A stretch of DNA of 64,000 nt from assembly GCF_029227915.1 (NCBI RefSeq), contig NC_079879.1, positions 34,726,501-34,790,500 of the forward strand, written 5' to 3'. The notes beneath the pieces are model-generated. The model was given only the letters and a program-made list of their open reading frames with translations. It searched no databases and was not told the DNA's origin. The stretch's first letter is position 1. Every line of letters begins with the position of its first letter. A program made the position numbers and the translations under genes. This stretch comes from Hydractinia symbiolongicarpus. Its lineage: Eukaryota > Cnidaria > Hydrozoa > Anthoathecata > Hydractiniidae. This document shows positions 14,201 to 29,200 of this stretch, piece by piece.

Positions 14201-17200
14201 TGTAATCTTCATTAAATAACTAAACTTAACAAGGGAATAGCCGTTTTAAAACAACCTTAATGAAAAAAACTACAAAACCATGAAGAATACAATTAATAAT
14301 CTACCAAACGCAGTTGCTTTAAAATTAACACGGCTTTTAGTTAAGTCGAATTCCAACTTTTATTGATAACTCTTTGGCACAATCAAAGGACCTGTCGTTT
14401 TTTCAATACTAAAATCCGTGAAAAACAAACTGAATGCCAGCATTGTTAGAGAAGAGATGTGTCTGTTCTAGAAATATGTATCAAGTAAATTTTGCTTTAA
14501 GCTAATTTTTAAAAACCGCTGCGAATTTTGAAGTTCATTTAACCTTTTCTTTTGCACCTCTATATTTAATATCAATGTTATAATTACCTCCCATAGTTGT
14601 ATGATCAAATAGAGGTCCGTCTCTCATTATTTCGCCTTTGCCAATTTTGCTTTTCCACACGTATCTGTGACTAGTACTTTTATCATTCCATCCCCACGTA
14701 TCAATTTCAAAGGTACAATCTTCGGGACCTGTAAAAAAAATAGAATCACTTACGAAAAAGTTTTTTATAAAAATATATATAAGGCATACGCACACATTTT
14801 CTGAATGTTTTTTTGTTTCATGCTTTGACTCTTATGTTCACCATAAATGCCTAACTGAGCGTCCTAACTCGCATAAGCGCTCTTCTTGAATAAGCTCCTG
14901 GAGGCAATTACTTAAGAATATTACTAGAATACTTTCAAGATTATCTACAACATCAGCAATGTAATTTCATGTTAAAACGACTCTCTATCCTTTAATTTAA
15001 GTAGTTCGCTATCATTTCATTGGCGTAAAGAAATTTTACCAGTAAACATTATGTTAGTTGGCATGGCCGTTAGCAAAACGGCAACATACTACGGCAGATT
15101 TTTTTTCACTTTTTGCACTAATTGATAAATTTCGTGTATAAGTTGGGAATTAGAAAGATTCTGACCGTATCAAAAGATTCACGGGCGCAATATCTCCATG
15201 ACGGATTAATTTAAGAATTTATAAACACAAAGTATTTTCCACTGTTAAAATATATTGTGTGCAGTATCATACAATAAATTATGTTTGCAATACCGATATC
15301 GTTATAAAGGATATAAGTCGTCCACACATTCATTTTAATAATGCTTAAATGCGTAGAAAGCAGAAGAGGTACTTAATTATTGTACAGTTAATTCGATAGA
15401 AACTGCTTCTTTTCAAACATATTCAAACTGTTTCTTTAAATTAAACTAATAGAAATCTCCAAGCCCCTGAATATTATTCGTGTTAGTTGCATCTATACAA
15501 AATCTTGTACAAGAATATACCAATTGTGCAGAATTAGTCTACAATAAAACATAGCATTCCACCTCTAATTTCATCGAAAAAAGTCGAAAAAGTTGCGGAA
15601 CAACAAGATATTTCTCGTCAAGAATACATTCACTGCAAAATATTTTTGCCTTTTTACGAAAATGTTATCGTATGACAGAAATAATAAAAAATAAGAACAA
15701 AGTAAATGAGACAAAAATTTTTTCTATTTTTTCTCTTCTATTAACTTGTTTACGGAAGATGGTGGTACAGAGGACGGACGTGGCTCTTGTATTTTACACA
15801 GAAATGTTCCTTTACATTTACTGCAATCATGGAAAGATAGACACGAAACTTCCACGAATGCCACGTTTTTATTTCTGTTGCTTTAATTATTTGAAGATAT
15901 TAAGAATTGTGAAGGGCCAGAGAGACTAGAAGATTTCGAACAAAGATATTCCATCAGAAGGTGCAAAATTTTAACCAAAATAAATTTCATATCACAAGTT
16001 TATTTATTTAAGATGAAAACATCGATATTATAGGTCTCACAGAAACTCATTTCTCAGACGAACAGGGCGACATTTTCATAATTCGGGGTATAATTTTCTG
16101 AACGGAAACCGTCAAACTGGTAAGTGTGGTGGACTTGGTATGTATGTTAAATATCAGTTAGCTTCGAAAGAAGGGAAGACTTTGAAAACACCAGCTTAGA
16201 ATGTATTTAGACTGAAGTGAAATTTTAAATCTGCTAAACACATCCTTATTTGTTGTGTGTATTGACCCCCGTATGATTCTCGCTATCCGAAAGATTTTAA
16301 TGATCTATTCAATGGAATGATATCAGTAGCAATTGAGGATAGTAATTGTCTTGGGAGACTTGAATGTTAACTATCTAAATAAAGACAGCTTTTAACTCTT
16401 CTAGGTTTTAAGCAAGTGATAAAATCTGCAACTACAGTATGTGATACAACAAAAACATTGATTGATATAAAAGCCACAAACAAATTTGAGAATATTAGAT
16501 CAAGTAACGTTTTCCCGACATTCTTCAGTGATCATGATTTGGTTGCATGTGTGTAAATTGAATCACGTAAAATTTAAACCTAAGGAGACCGTTGTCGAGA
16601 CTACACTAGTTATAATCACAATACAATGAACGCAGAACTCCAAAAATTTTATTGGCAAAATGTCTATAATTTCAAAAATGTTAACACGGCCTAGCAATAT
16701 TTTAATCAAACAGTTTTCACAGTATTTAACAAACATGCTCCCTTTACTATGAAGCGTCTAAGTCGAAACCTGTACCGTGGCTAACAACCAAGACACATAG
16801 TTATAACAACTTTTAGTTGATATGTATATCTAGTATAAATATTCAGTAAAAAAACAAAAAATAAAAAAAATATAATAGGGTAATTTTCTCTGCTACAGTA
16901 TTTTGTGCACTATTAATTGTGTGAAATCTTATATCTTTATCCCGCCCACCCTACTCCGTATATTTGTTTTCTTCCGCATTTAGGCATTATCAAAAAAGCG
17001 TCATGTTTTTCTTATCTACTTTTTGATACATTTGTAGGGGATTGTACACTAGTTGCTAAAACTTAATGTAAAAAAATGCTTGCAATATATTGTAGCGGTG
17101 GAAACTACTTTTAACGCTTATTCACAGAGTAGAATTTTTAAGCAAAAAGAGTGATGTGTGGTTTAAAGAATTATACTGACCTCGAACTGTTTCATCCGTT

Positions 17201-20200
17201 CGGCAGGGTCTTGATTGCTTACTAGAACCCCAGCACCTCTTTTTTTTTGGACAATCGCGTGTTCTTTCTTGTGGGAGGAATATTCTTCCAGGCAATACGT
17301 TGCAATAAGACCAGGTTGACCATCTATTCCAGGTTGCTAGATCTTCAGTCTTTTCATCACAACTCTTTCTTTCGGTTTGAACCCGTTTCTCAATGAGTTC
17401 CCAACATTCACTGACATCTTCATGTGAACAGAATCGCTGACGAATTCTATGATACGTGTGATCAGCGTATTCGAGACATGGGCCCCATTTTGTCCAAGCG
17501 CTAATTGGAGTGTTGCGGCTTTCTATGAGGCGTATGATATATAGATAATTCACAACATAGAAGGGCAGTGATGAAAAAATTATTAAGTTATTGAGTTTCT
17601 TTTATTTAAGTAGCATCCACCTTTTTGTATTTTTGATGATAGTATAGTTACAGGTAGCTGACGTGAAACTTATGCCGACATAAGATTTCATATCGGAAAG
17701 AAATTTTAAGTCTGTGTTGGTTAAAACGCATGTTTGTTTTCTCCCAGCGCTGAAATGATTTACTTTAGAAATTTAGGAAAGGTGTAAATTTTAAGTTTCC
17801 CAATCATTTTTTGCCTTAAATTCTCTAACACAACTTCGTATATTGCTGGTTTTCACAAATTTTTTTTTCAGAATTGCATCTGACTCTAGATTTAAATTTC
17901 GTGTGGAAATAAAATGTTAATTAATCATCACACGTAAGCGTTAGGTTAGTTTACTTATTTATCATTTTAAACAACAATGATTCCACCGACTAAAATGCAA
18001 GTAAAAAAATCATACTGCAGTCATATAAGAGATTCAACTTGATATAATCCATCTCCGTAGGTTTATCTCCAGGTCCGATCGACAAGTATGACATTGTAGG
18101 ATCAGTGGGAAGAATCGACGGTTTGTTCTTGTTTATCGCAAATGTATAAGCATGATAATGCATAATAGAATTGTATTCGTATGCAACATCAAATGTTTCA
18201 GCATTACTCAACGATATTCTTTCAAATTGTACTAAAACAAACACGATTTATGAAACTTGGTTCTCATATGTCGAAAACAAACGATAGTGAACAAAACGTT
18301 CGAACGGCAACGAAATACATAAAAATTATAGGATAAAAGCTATCGTTCATGTCAGGCTTGAGGTCGAGGATGTCGTATTTTTAAAACTGGTTTTTATATG
18401 CCTTTGTAGTATATAAAAAAACATACATTAAAGTAACTAAATTTGGAGGAAGTTAAATTTCACGGTTTTGGAACCTTTTATCGCTTTTGTCATTCCCAAT
18501 TCTTTAGTCAATTCTTCAGAACGGAAAATTTGATAGTGCAGCCATTTTCAAAATTATAAAATCACAATTGAGTATGGGTGTGTAGAATCGTCCCATCCAA
18601 GTGTTTTTTCTGTAAACATTGGCAAGGAAATGCTTTTCATGTTAAATTTTTACCAAAATGCAAAGAGTAATGTATTCCGGGGATTCCGCCCCCCACCCCC
18701 TAACGGTTTTCTGTTAATAACTCCTTATTGCTATGTTATATGGCTATGAATCTTACTGAGTTTAAATACTTATCTATGAGACACCTGCAGGTCAAATTTT
18801 TAGGTCCCTCCCTTACTCGAAACCACCCCTAAAATCCTTATATTGGGGCAAATTTAATAACTTCTGTTAGGATTATCCTTAGAACTTCAAACTTACAACA
18901 CAACTTTCTTTTATTAAGGAGAATCATTTTGCATAATTTGGAAACGTGATTAACCCGATCTCCCGGTTTTGTGGATTTTACCTGAAAATCGGAAAAAACG
19001 GATTTTCGGGCAATCTTTTTTTTGCGATCCATGTAAAAACCGAAAAATATGTTAAATAACTTTCATTTAGTTTTTAGAAACTTCAAACAGAATGCAAAAA
19101 ATTCGCTCTGGAACAAAAGTAGATAAATTTTAAGAAGTTAGTGGCATTTTTAACAAATTTTAAGCTTCTGATGACGTCATAGAAAATATGCTAACGGAAA
19201 TAAAAATTTATTGCTGCCATTTTGTTCCTTTTATGACGTACTATACGTGCGCCAAGTTTGATTCAATTTGATCAACCCTATGAAAAGTTATTGAGGGAAG
19301 GGGGCGGATTTCCCCCCTCCCCTCCCCGGTCATAGTATGTTTGAAAAACTCCGGACCGAAAAGGGTTTAAATAATTAACAAAGTATTTAAAAACTTTTTT
19401 TAAGTTAATAAAATGTCACCCTGGTTTTATATCTTTTAATATGATTAAGAAGTAAGAAAACATAAAAAAGATAACACAGTAGGCTTAAAAATAAATACTG
19501 CCGTGTACTATTGTCCTTTACCAGCAGGTGCTAACCATTACTTGTAGCTAGTAGGATCAGTGCTCCTGAATGTATAACAGCCGAACTTCTGCCATAGCAG
19601 TTATTAAGCTTCGTAGGATAAAGTTAAGTATAAATAATGAACTTTTCTTAAAAATGGGTTTATGTTGGCGAGGTAACAGTTTATTATCATAAACGAAGTA
19701 ATGATATCAGTAGTAAATCGATAACGTACCTTCATTCTTTTTTTTATCAATATTCTCCCATATAATATTCACGTATCTGTCACGATCCGGTCGATTCATT
19801 TCATGCTGGAATCCCAATACATGAAAAAGTTCATGTGCAATAACCCACTTCTGTAAACATATATCTCTTTGTAAGGAAAGCTTCTGAAAGAACATAACAT
19901 TACCTCGCCCAGCATATTCTGATGCACAACTAAAAAAGTGTTTTAATGTTAATAACATCGAGCCATGCTGTGGTTGGATGTTAATAACAGTACAATGAAA
20001 TAATAAAACAGTGCAGCCAGTTATATGATAAAACTAGATTACCACATTGGAGGTTAAATTGAGTTTATAATTGTACAGAAAGAAATGACGTAATTATTAA
20101 AGGGAACCATTAATAAAATCAAAGATGGCGTATTTTAAGACGATCTTCATTATGTTACACTGCACGAACTTTCACTTTCAATAGCATATAAACTTTAAAA

Positions 20201-23200
20201 TAAGGTATTGTTCATTGGATAATAAAACAATTTGTTGCACTGTTAGGATTCTTATTGCCTTAAAACTCATTTTAGCCACGTTCTCAGAAATTTTTTTAGC
20301 CTGGATAAGTTTCGGGCGTCCAGCCTAGCTGCGCTGTTTCGATCTATCTATCTCTCTATCTCGCTATCGCTCTACCTATCTCCTCAGGCGATTTTAAAGA
20401 TTCCGCCTTCGCTGGCGGAAATCAAAAAGTCCTTGCAGGTTAAAAAAATTCAGATTCCTGTTTGTGTTTAACTTTGTTCTCTATACCGTACAAGGTCGCC
20501 AGTAACCTGTTTTGTACTGAACTTTTACAATCCTGTTCCGTCATTTTAAATATTTAATTGCATGATGTATAATACAATAATGAAATACGAAGAACAACGC
20601 ACCCAATCTCTGAGACAATTCGAACATGAAAAGTAGTTTTATCATCTATTGGTATTTCCTTGAATTTGACGCAAGAGTTCATCGAAATAGATTTCATGAC
20701 GTCTTTAACCAAGATTTTTTCTTCGTCCTCTAAAATAAATTTGTTTTATTAAGGCTATTGTGCGATGCTTGTAATGTTACGACCTTCGACGGTTTATTTT
20801 TGACGATATTTTTTCTAGTTGAGATAATCAAAATAGTTAATCAAAATTTGGATTTGAGCTGGTTGGAAATACTTAGAAACATTTGAAAAAAATTTTATAA
20901 TCCATAATGTTGTGGTAACAAAATTTGCCCTGCTCTCAGTAAAACAGTGCTGTGAACTCTATTTTAGTGCTTTATCACCTTTTGTAAAGAAAATTGGTAC
21001 GCTTACAATCACGTCTTCTCGTTAAAACGGAAACTTCAAAATTGTGGTGAAGATTATTGCTCATATTTTGACATTTTTCTCAGTTTTTAAAATTGTATTG
21101 TATTTTAGTATTGTTATTTCCATGTTGCCTTAATGGACTATTTTATCTTTCATGTCTTGCAGTGCTTTTTCAATATTGATTTGCATTTTTTTATTTAAAC
21201 TAGCGCATATCGGGCTTTTTTGTGCTTTTTTAGAGTTATCATCAAGAAATTATTTTTATATAAAAATATGATTATAGGAAGTCCGGTATTAATGACGCGT
21301 AATTAACGTGTGGGGGAATTTTTTTGAGGCCCCATATTTATTGTGAAGAGTAAAAGATATAAATATGAGAATACAAAATTTGTTGAAAACTGAAGATCAA
21401 AAGGCGGGAAATTTCTTCACTAAATAGATTGGAATAGGAGGGAGGTAAGCTTAAGTTCGAAACAAAATGCGCAAGTAAGTTGAGATAGATAAAAAAAAGT
21501 GAGGGGAAAGAAAGCAGAATGAGAAAATGCGTAGCTGCATTTTCATTGTAATTCTCTTTATGAATATATTAACAAAACTCAGACTATGCAAAATCGATCA
21601 ACGTTTCTGTGCTTTTCTATGTGAATTAAACATTTAAAGTTACTTAAATTAAGTTTCCTTCCAACACCCATCGACCTCGATGGGTGTTGCATAATGTATA
21701 TCAATATATCGATGAATATTGAATAATTTAGGTAGTTGCGGTGTTGTTGTGGTTTTTAAAGACAGCTATTCTGGCTTTTGCAAATTTTCTTCGTTCAAGC
21801 ACCTAGGCACTTCCTTATGGAGGCAGTGTGAGATCTACATTTAATATACCTTAATTTTCTCTTTTATGCTCTGAATTTAATCATCGGCATAGTGCCGCAA
21901 CTATATTCCGCTATTACAATGAGCATTCTTTGTCGTTGGGACTTTTTAATTATATTTTGTAATAATCCCGGTGGTGAAAATTCAGAAACGAAAGAGTTTT
22001 ATGGGGATCAACCACCATAAATAGTAACCACGCTTTGATGTGCTGTCCAATGGAATAAAGAGAAAACTAAACATATGTAAAAAAAGCGGCGACACAGACT
22101 ACTTTACCTACGCCCACTTTTTTAATCAAAGGCAAAGGAAACAAATCTGTCCAAAGATACTATTCTACATCGAAGTTCCAGTTCTAAAAAACTACATACA
22201 GCGCGTATTTTTATTTCCAGTTCTAGTAAATTTTAAATACTAAAATTTAGCTAACTCAAAATTGACTTGAATTTTGAAGTAAATTAAAAATTAGTCGTTG
22301 ACAAGTATTGATATGATAATAATTAACGACCCCGGGCTACACTGCATAATATTACCCCAGTTTTATGTGCAATACAGTGAACGCAGGTGATATTTTTGGT
22401 ATAGCACAAGGTATTTAGTTGTTATTGCATTTGTAAACCGTCTAAGTTAGATAAAAGAAAAAAATAAGAATTTCGGTTCAGTGGTTTATAATAATAAGTC
22501 CCTACTTTCGTAAACACTCTGAGTAAAAATTCGGCACAGTCCTGTCTAACAACAGAAACATTCTATGCAGGATTTGAAAGTCCCTGTAGAAAAAATCTTT
22601 GTAAACAAAGCATTACAATGTTCGACACTAAATGTGCAATTAACGTTCAGTGACAACAAAACCTTAAAAAAAATTAATATGGGCAGACCGAATGACATGG
22701 GCTTTGACTATTTTTACGTTGACTTAGTGACCAAAAAGCTGATTCAATCTGAAAATTAGAAGCACGTATTTGTGCTTCAAATTCTTCATCCTTTGTTTAG
22801 TATTTTTGATAAAACTGAATACCTCATCATTGTTTTTATAGACAATATAACTAAATACCTTGCAGAACAATTTATTGAGTTTAAAACTGAGTACTTTACC
22901 AGTAAAACTTCTTTTATGGTTCTAGCCCATGAAATGTATTGTAGGAGTTAAATATATGATAATTTACAATGATTCTCAAAATCTGTTTTTCAGATTGTTT
23001 ATATTTTAAGCTACCATTTTTCTTGAGGACACTTATAAGCGGTTCAAGCGACCTTTCGTCAAGAGGGCTTAGTCAATCAGAATGCCTAAAAAACTGCATT
23101 CTCCAGTTGTCCAAATTACTAATAACTAGACTAATAACCAGCTAATGTCATCATCGGTGTAAGGCTTGCCCTTAACAATAAGCCTATTGTCAAGTATACA

Positions 23201-26200
23201 ACGGCCCTGAGCATACCCGAACATTTGTACCCGGTGGGTACAAATCACTGTACACTATCAAAACACCTCCTAGACATACCATTAGGCATTTGGCAGCTAT
23301 CAAATCACCACCCAAGCATGCAGAGCTTACCATCAGACATGTAACAGATATCAAACTACCCCCCAGGCATACTCCTGATCATACCATACCACCTACACCT
23401 CCAAAACATACCATATCACCTCCCATACCAGAACAACCACAACAAAACCAGCATGAGGATACCAAGACTGTTATGATAATGACAGGGGTCCGCCTTATCA
23501 TCGCATATATATGGCTGAAAAAATAGGCCTATTTCCTGATATAGAGCACGACAAACCTGGCAGCAGCCGCGACGGCGAGATAGAGATGTTTGGCCGCATA
23601 TTCGATAACTTTAGTAGCTAACCTGTGAGGGCCGCTGCCTTACTACCTTTTTTTGGCGTGGTTATATACTCAAAATAAATACTTAGAACCCATATCCCTC
23701 AGGAAATCTGCCCCCATTATTTTTAAAATGGTACCAGCAGCCAGCAAACCAACTCCCTTCTTTTTATATATTGAATAGCTGTTGTCTACTTCCCTATAGA
23801 AAAGACGTCCCCCCCCAAAAATGAAATCTATCATAGGGGATGACATGGACCTCCCCAACCCTCCGATCCTTTCCAATTTGGCTGCACAGATCGGCTATCT
23901 TCATCCTTACCAGCTCCCTGCCCGTATCAATAACAGTAACCGTGGTATCTCCCCGCTGTTGTTGTTGTCCCAGCGTTGTAGTCCCAAATGTTCCGGGGCA
24001 TTGCGTCGATTGCTGTGAATCGTCCTTATCACCTTTATCATCCCTACCAATATCGTCCTCAGGTGTAAATACTGGATTATCAGACATTTTCTTACAATAT
24101 TTTTCCCTTCGTATATAATAAATAACAATGAATGCATATAGAAGTCTGATTGACCCTTATGTAGAGACCAAGCAGCTACTAGGTATGAAAGGACGCCGTC
24201 AACGCATCCAAATCTCGCATTTACGCTCAACGATCAACCAGAACGAGGAACTCAACGTAGAAGTCCCGAACATGCCTCTGAATGATGTCATTTTTCCGGG
24301 TGCTCTCAGGCTTCTCTTTGATTTGACGCTAACAGGGACCAACACGATGCGTACCATTGTCAGCAATATACGCAGGCGTTGATTAAGAATTTAAGTATTG
24401 CCTTAAACGAGAAAGAGGTTCAGAATATATAGGATTACAACATCTTGGCCGTGTACCTGGACTTGTGGTTACCAAAATTTGATAGGGACAACAACCTTAT
24501 TATGCAAGGGATTAATCGGAACGACGGAACAATCAGACGCCTACAGGTAAGTGCTAGCGGCCATGTGGGTGCCGATGAAGAGAAGACAATCGTGGCGCAC
24601 GTTTTCCATTCCTTTCGGCAAAATTTTAATTGACCCGGGCCTCCCATTCTACCCAGCGGGCTTCCATGACAGGTAGAAGTTTGTAATACATGTGCGGCTT
24701 ATGGTGACGTCATCCAGGATGCTGGGACAGCAACGTCGGGATCTACCGCAGCCAAGGCAGCCAACGCTGCCAACAAAATTACTAATATCAGGCTGCAGTT
24801 TGACAATCTCACACATGAAGACCTCGCCAGCATCATGATGTCTCGGTATGCAAGATTTGCTTGCCCATATAAAAAGGTACTTAAAATGAAGTTAGTCACC
24901 ATGAAAAAGGCAGATACTAGTTATAACTTACAGATTGACGCTCCTGCTAAGTCCTTCAAGAGTGTCTTGCTATTGTTTATAGACCCAGAAAAAGTTAAAC
25001 CTTATGCGGGCGTTAATAAGGTGTTTTTAAAATCCTAAGATCGAAAGTATTAATATAACAGTTGAAGGTGAGCCTAATGAACTATATTCGCATGCCATGC
25101 TTCTTAGTGACCATCTTGAGCACATTGTCAACATTTTTGGTACTCATGACTCTAATGTGACCATAGGCCAATTTTTCAATGAAATGTATACCCTATTAGT
25201 GGACTTTCGGGCATCCCCCGACAATCATCTCCATGGGTCCGGAAGACCATTACAACGTTTTTCTGAAGGCATAACTTTGCATATTAAAAAAAAAAGATGT
25301 AACCGGCGATTTTAGGTGTAACGTGTACGTGTACGTGTAACGGCCAGATGAATATTCTGGGTGGCAGACTGGATAGGTTGGAGTATTTATAAATGGCAAC
25401 TATAGCCGTCATTATCGCGGGGGACGCAGTAAACGCCCTTCCATTTAGCAGGACTAACTTCTTGTTTTCCAAGCTCTTAGGACATGGTGAGGGGGAGCGG
25501 AAAAGACATGACCAAGCCATTGAAAAGCTTAACGCAGCTCAGGCGGAATAGACCAGGAAACGGCATGTTAAATTGGACTGGTTCAACGAACAAAGAGAGA
25601 TGCAAATAAGGGCGGGCGAGAGCCTTTGGGAGCTAGACGATAGTATGTATTAGTTTTATATCGCCTCGGATAATTGAAAAATTTCTACATCCACTCAACA
25701 ACGCAGCAAGATTGGGAATTGGCCTTCGTTGTTGTTTCTCTATCCCTGTTAGCCTTCACGGAATTTAAGTATTTGTAAGAACGTTTTTTATGATATATAA
25801 TAAACATGTCAGAAAAATTATCACATATTGTTACCAACGAGTAGGTTGAAATACCTAGCAAAATATACTATACCCCAGAACATCTGTGCACCGGGCGGAA
25901 AACCATCAAATTACTCGCAAAGTAGAGCGGTCTCCCCAAGAAGAAAGTAACTTATTGCCTGAGTAGGCAGCTGCTCTGGCTACGACACATAAGGGGTCCA
26001 AAACCTATGGATTATCCCCATTTTACCACTACGGTACCCAACAAAATGCATCAATTCAATCTACTCTACATACCCCACGAACGATTGCATGGCAATACGT
26101 ACAAGTATATTCTGACAGGTATTGATGTATGTTCAAGATAAAAGGTAGCTGGGCCCTTAAGAACCAAGAAGGCTAGCGAAGTGGTGGAGATGATCAAAGA

Positions 26201-29200
26201 TATCTACAAAGCAGGACTCCTTCAATATCCTAAAACCTTCCAATGTGACAATGGTTCCAAATTCAAATCGGATTTAACCAAGCTGCTAAAAGGCAAAGAT
26301 GTGGAGATCAAGAGATCCACCACTAAATATCACCATACGTTTACAGCCTTTGTAGAATCTTACAACAAGGTTCTTGCGGAAAGGCTCTTTAAGCTTCAAC
26401 ATTCCCAATAGTTGGCATCTGATGAGACTAGCAGTATTTGGGTGAAAAATCTATATACCATCGTGAAGGGCCTCAACAATACTAAGACCGCTATGATTCG
26501 CATTATGCCCTCGATGGCGATCAAACTCGAAGATGTCCCATTTGCAAAAAGCGAAGAATATCCCGAAGAGAAACCCCTACCCGAGGATGGTTTTTACTTG
26601 TACCTCCTAAAACCTGGAGAGGAACACGGTGATCAAAACAGAATCGCGAGTGACACCTTTTGGCGCAAGAAAACCTATAAGTTGGACCGTATAGTAGCAG
26701 GTAGTCGCGTGTTATACTACCTAAAAGACGGTCCTGGAAAGAGCTTTGCCTCGGGGGAGTTGATGCTAAACCCACGTGTGCAGTAATAGCTAAGATGATG
26801 GTATTCCTCATCATCCCGTGCACTATGTTTTCTATGGATTATGATTACATTGTCTTTACCGGGGTCCTGGGCATTGGGTATAAGCTTTGTATTTTCCTGG
26901 GTCTGTGCTGCAAGTTGTTGATCCCTATCCTCAATTTCATACCTCAATACCATGAGTTGACTATCCCTATCCTCCATTACATCATTGAAAAATGCCAGAG
27001 CCATTTCTTTGTCCTTAAGGACCTGACCTTTAGGATTTTGGGGATGATGGATAATTCCCAATGCTTGATCCAATGTGACAAAGACGTCATCTGGATTGTT
27101 CCCTCTTCCAGGGGCCAGGGTGGTCCTTCAGCCCCACAATTTCCTACCTTGTTATGGTTTCCCCGACCAAATATTTAAAAATGCGCGCTATGTCCGCAAT
27201 ACCCAAAAAACGACCAATATCTACCTTTTTAAAAAGGGGTTGATTTTGATTGGTGGTTAGGGTTTTGATGGTCTCTGTTTTGAACTGCAACGACATCTTT
27301 CCAGGTCCTGGGGTGTTCCAATCCCACACAAGCAAGCATCTTTGGATTTTTTCAGCTCGGCCTTGATTTCCGACCAGTCAGATGAGATTCGTTTCCTCGT
27401 CTATCATTCTCATATCTGAGCGCTCATTAGGGTACCATAAAAACAGGGCCTTTTTCTGTCTCCTCAGATTCTTAGTCAGGGCAGTATACGATTGGGTTAA
27501 GAGCAATAAGCTATGCCTTCTGTGCCTACCACTGATAGCAAGCTCAAGCAGGGATTGTCGACGCTTATCGAGGTCCACGTTAGCAATACAGCCGTCGACT
27601 ACAAACAATGTGTCCTTACTTACCAACCATGAGGATAATTTTTGGATCCATTCACGCAGCTCATTTTCCGGGTCTATCAGGAACACATGTGTGTCCTTCC
27701 ATAGCGAGGGATAATATTCCTTTACATGTCCTACAAGATTTCATGTCTATTTAGTATTATATATTGGTCCCGCTCAAATGCTTTCGCCACATTGGCAAGC
27801 GTTGGAGAATTAAACGTTTCATCGTATCTGAAGCGTACCTTATTATGTACATGTAGTTCAAAATTTTCCCACGTGTACCCCTCATTAAACTAGGCTTGAA
27901 TATGATCCTGCAGGAGGATTATAAACTCATATAAGGGTTGCATGTAGATACGACGTCTAGGATGACACTTTGAAATTCTCCTGAGATCAAGGCATGGAAT
28001 GCAGGTTTTTGCAAGACCTTTACCCTTTGCCTTGAACTGATCCGGGGGAAGATATTTTGAACACACGAGACATTTTTTCTCTCCCATATTTCTATTTGCC
28101 CCAGGGGCAAGTAGAAATAATATCAGTGAGCTATTAACGATTTTTTATACCACCCTTGTTTTATCGCATATTCGACGAACAAAATGGCTGCCGTTATTTA
28201 CCTGTCAAGTTTAAGACCGTCCTCCATGTCCATCTTAGCACCCTTTTTTCCACCTTTTTTCCACCTATAGCGATCAGTATCGTGTATGGCACGAGCCTGA
28301 CGGACTCCCAAATGAGATCAATAATCATGGTTTCCTTGGGACCCATATTTTCATAATGTTTTCTTGCCATTTTGGGGTTTGTTTTTACCTCTGCCAAATT
28401 TATACCAAACGCCTACCCCTATCGCCAATATGGCCAAAATTCCAATTCCATAAAGGTATACATCCGTTGACTTGCCATGGGTTACGACAGATTCTTGATC
28501 ATCCTGTGAAAGTTCTTTGCCACTTTCTCCTTTAAGTCGGCCTTGTTCTTCCTAATCCATTCGGCAAGTCTGACTACACGATCCTCGTTCTTTGGCGGTT
28601 TTGTTATAACCCTCTTCCTTTGTTGTTTATGAACTTCTTCACTCATTTTATTATATTGCGATCTCCGCCTCCTGCGCCTCCTTCCCCTCCTTCTCCTGTT
28701 TCTTTTTGCATATATGCCTACCCGTATGGCCGCTATAAGCAGTGGGGCTAAACACCTCCCAAGAGTGCAGTGTACAAGGATTCCTAGATCCCTCATGCTA
28801 TCACGGATAATAAGATCTTCCTCGATATCCCTGTGTATCTCGTCAACACTGTCAATATCTACAAAGTTCGAGACCATGCGGGCATATAGGCTTATAACAT
28901 GGGTAGCCAGTGCCCTAGCAGTCATCTCCCCCTTCTCTTGCAATTCACGTTGTACATACTCTGCATGGACCTTTTCTACAGCCTCGTCCGGAGCCTTCTT
29001 GACAAAGCCCTCCGTACACTTCTTCTGCAGGAAGTGTTCCTTACCCTTACGTAGAGCCTCCTTTAAAATTTGGTGTTTATTGGGTGGGGGTTCCACATGT
29101 TCATATTCTGCAGAGCTGGATGTGTCGAATACTTCTGCAATATCGGACGAGATCTTTATTATACGTCGATATCTAAAAAGTACATAGGCAATCATGAAGT

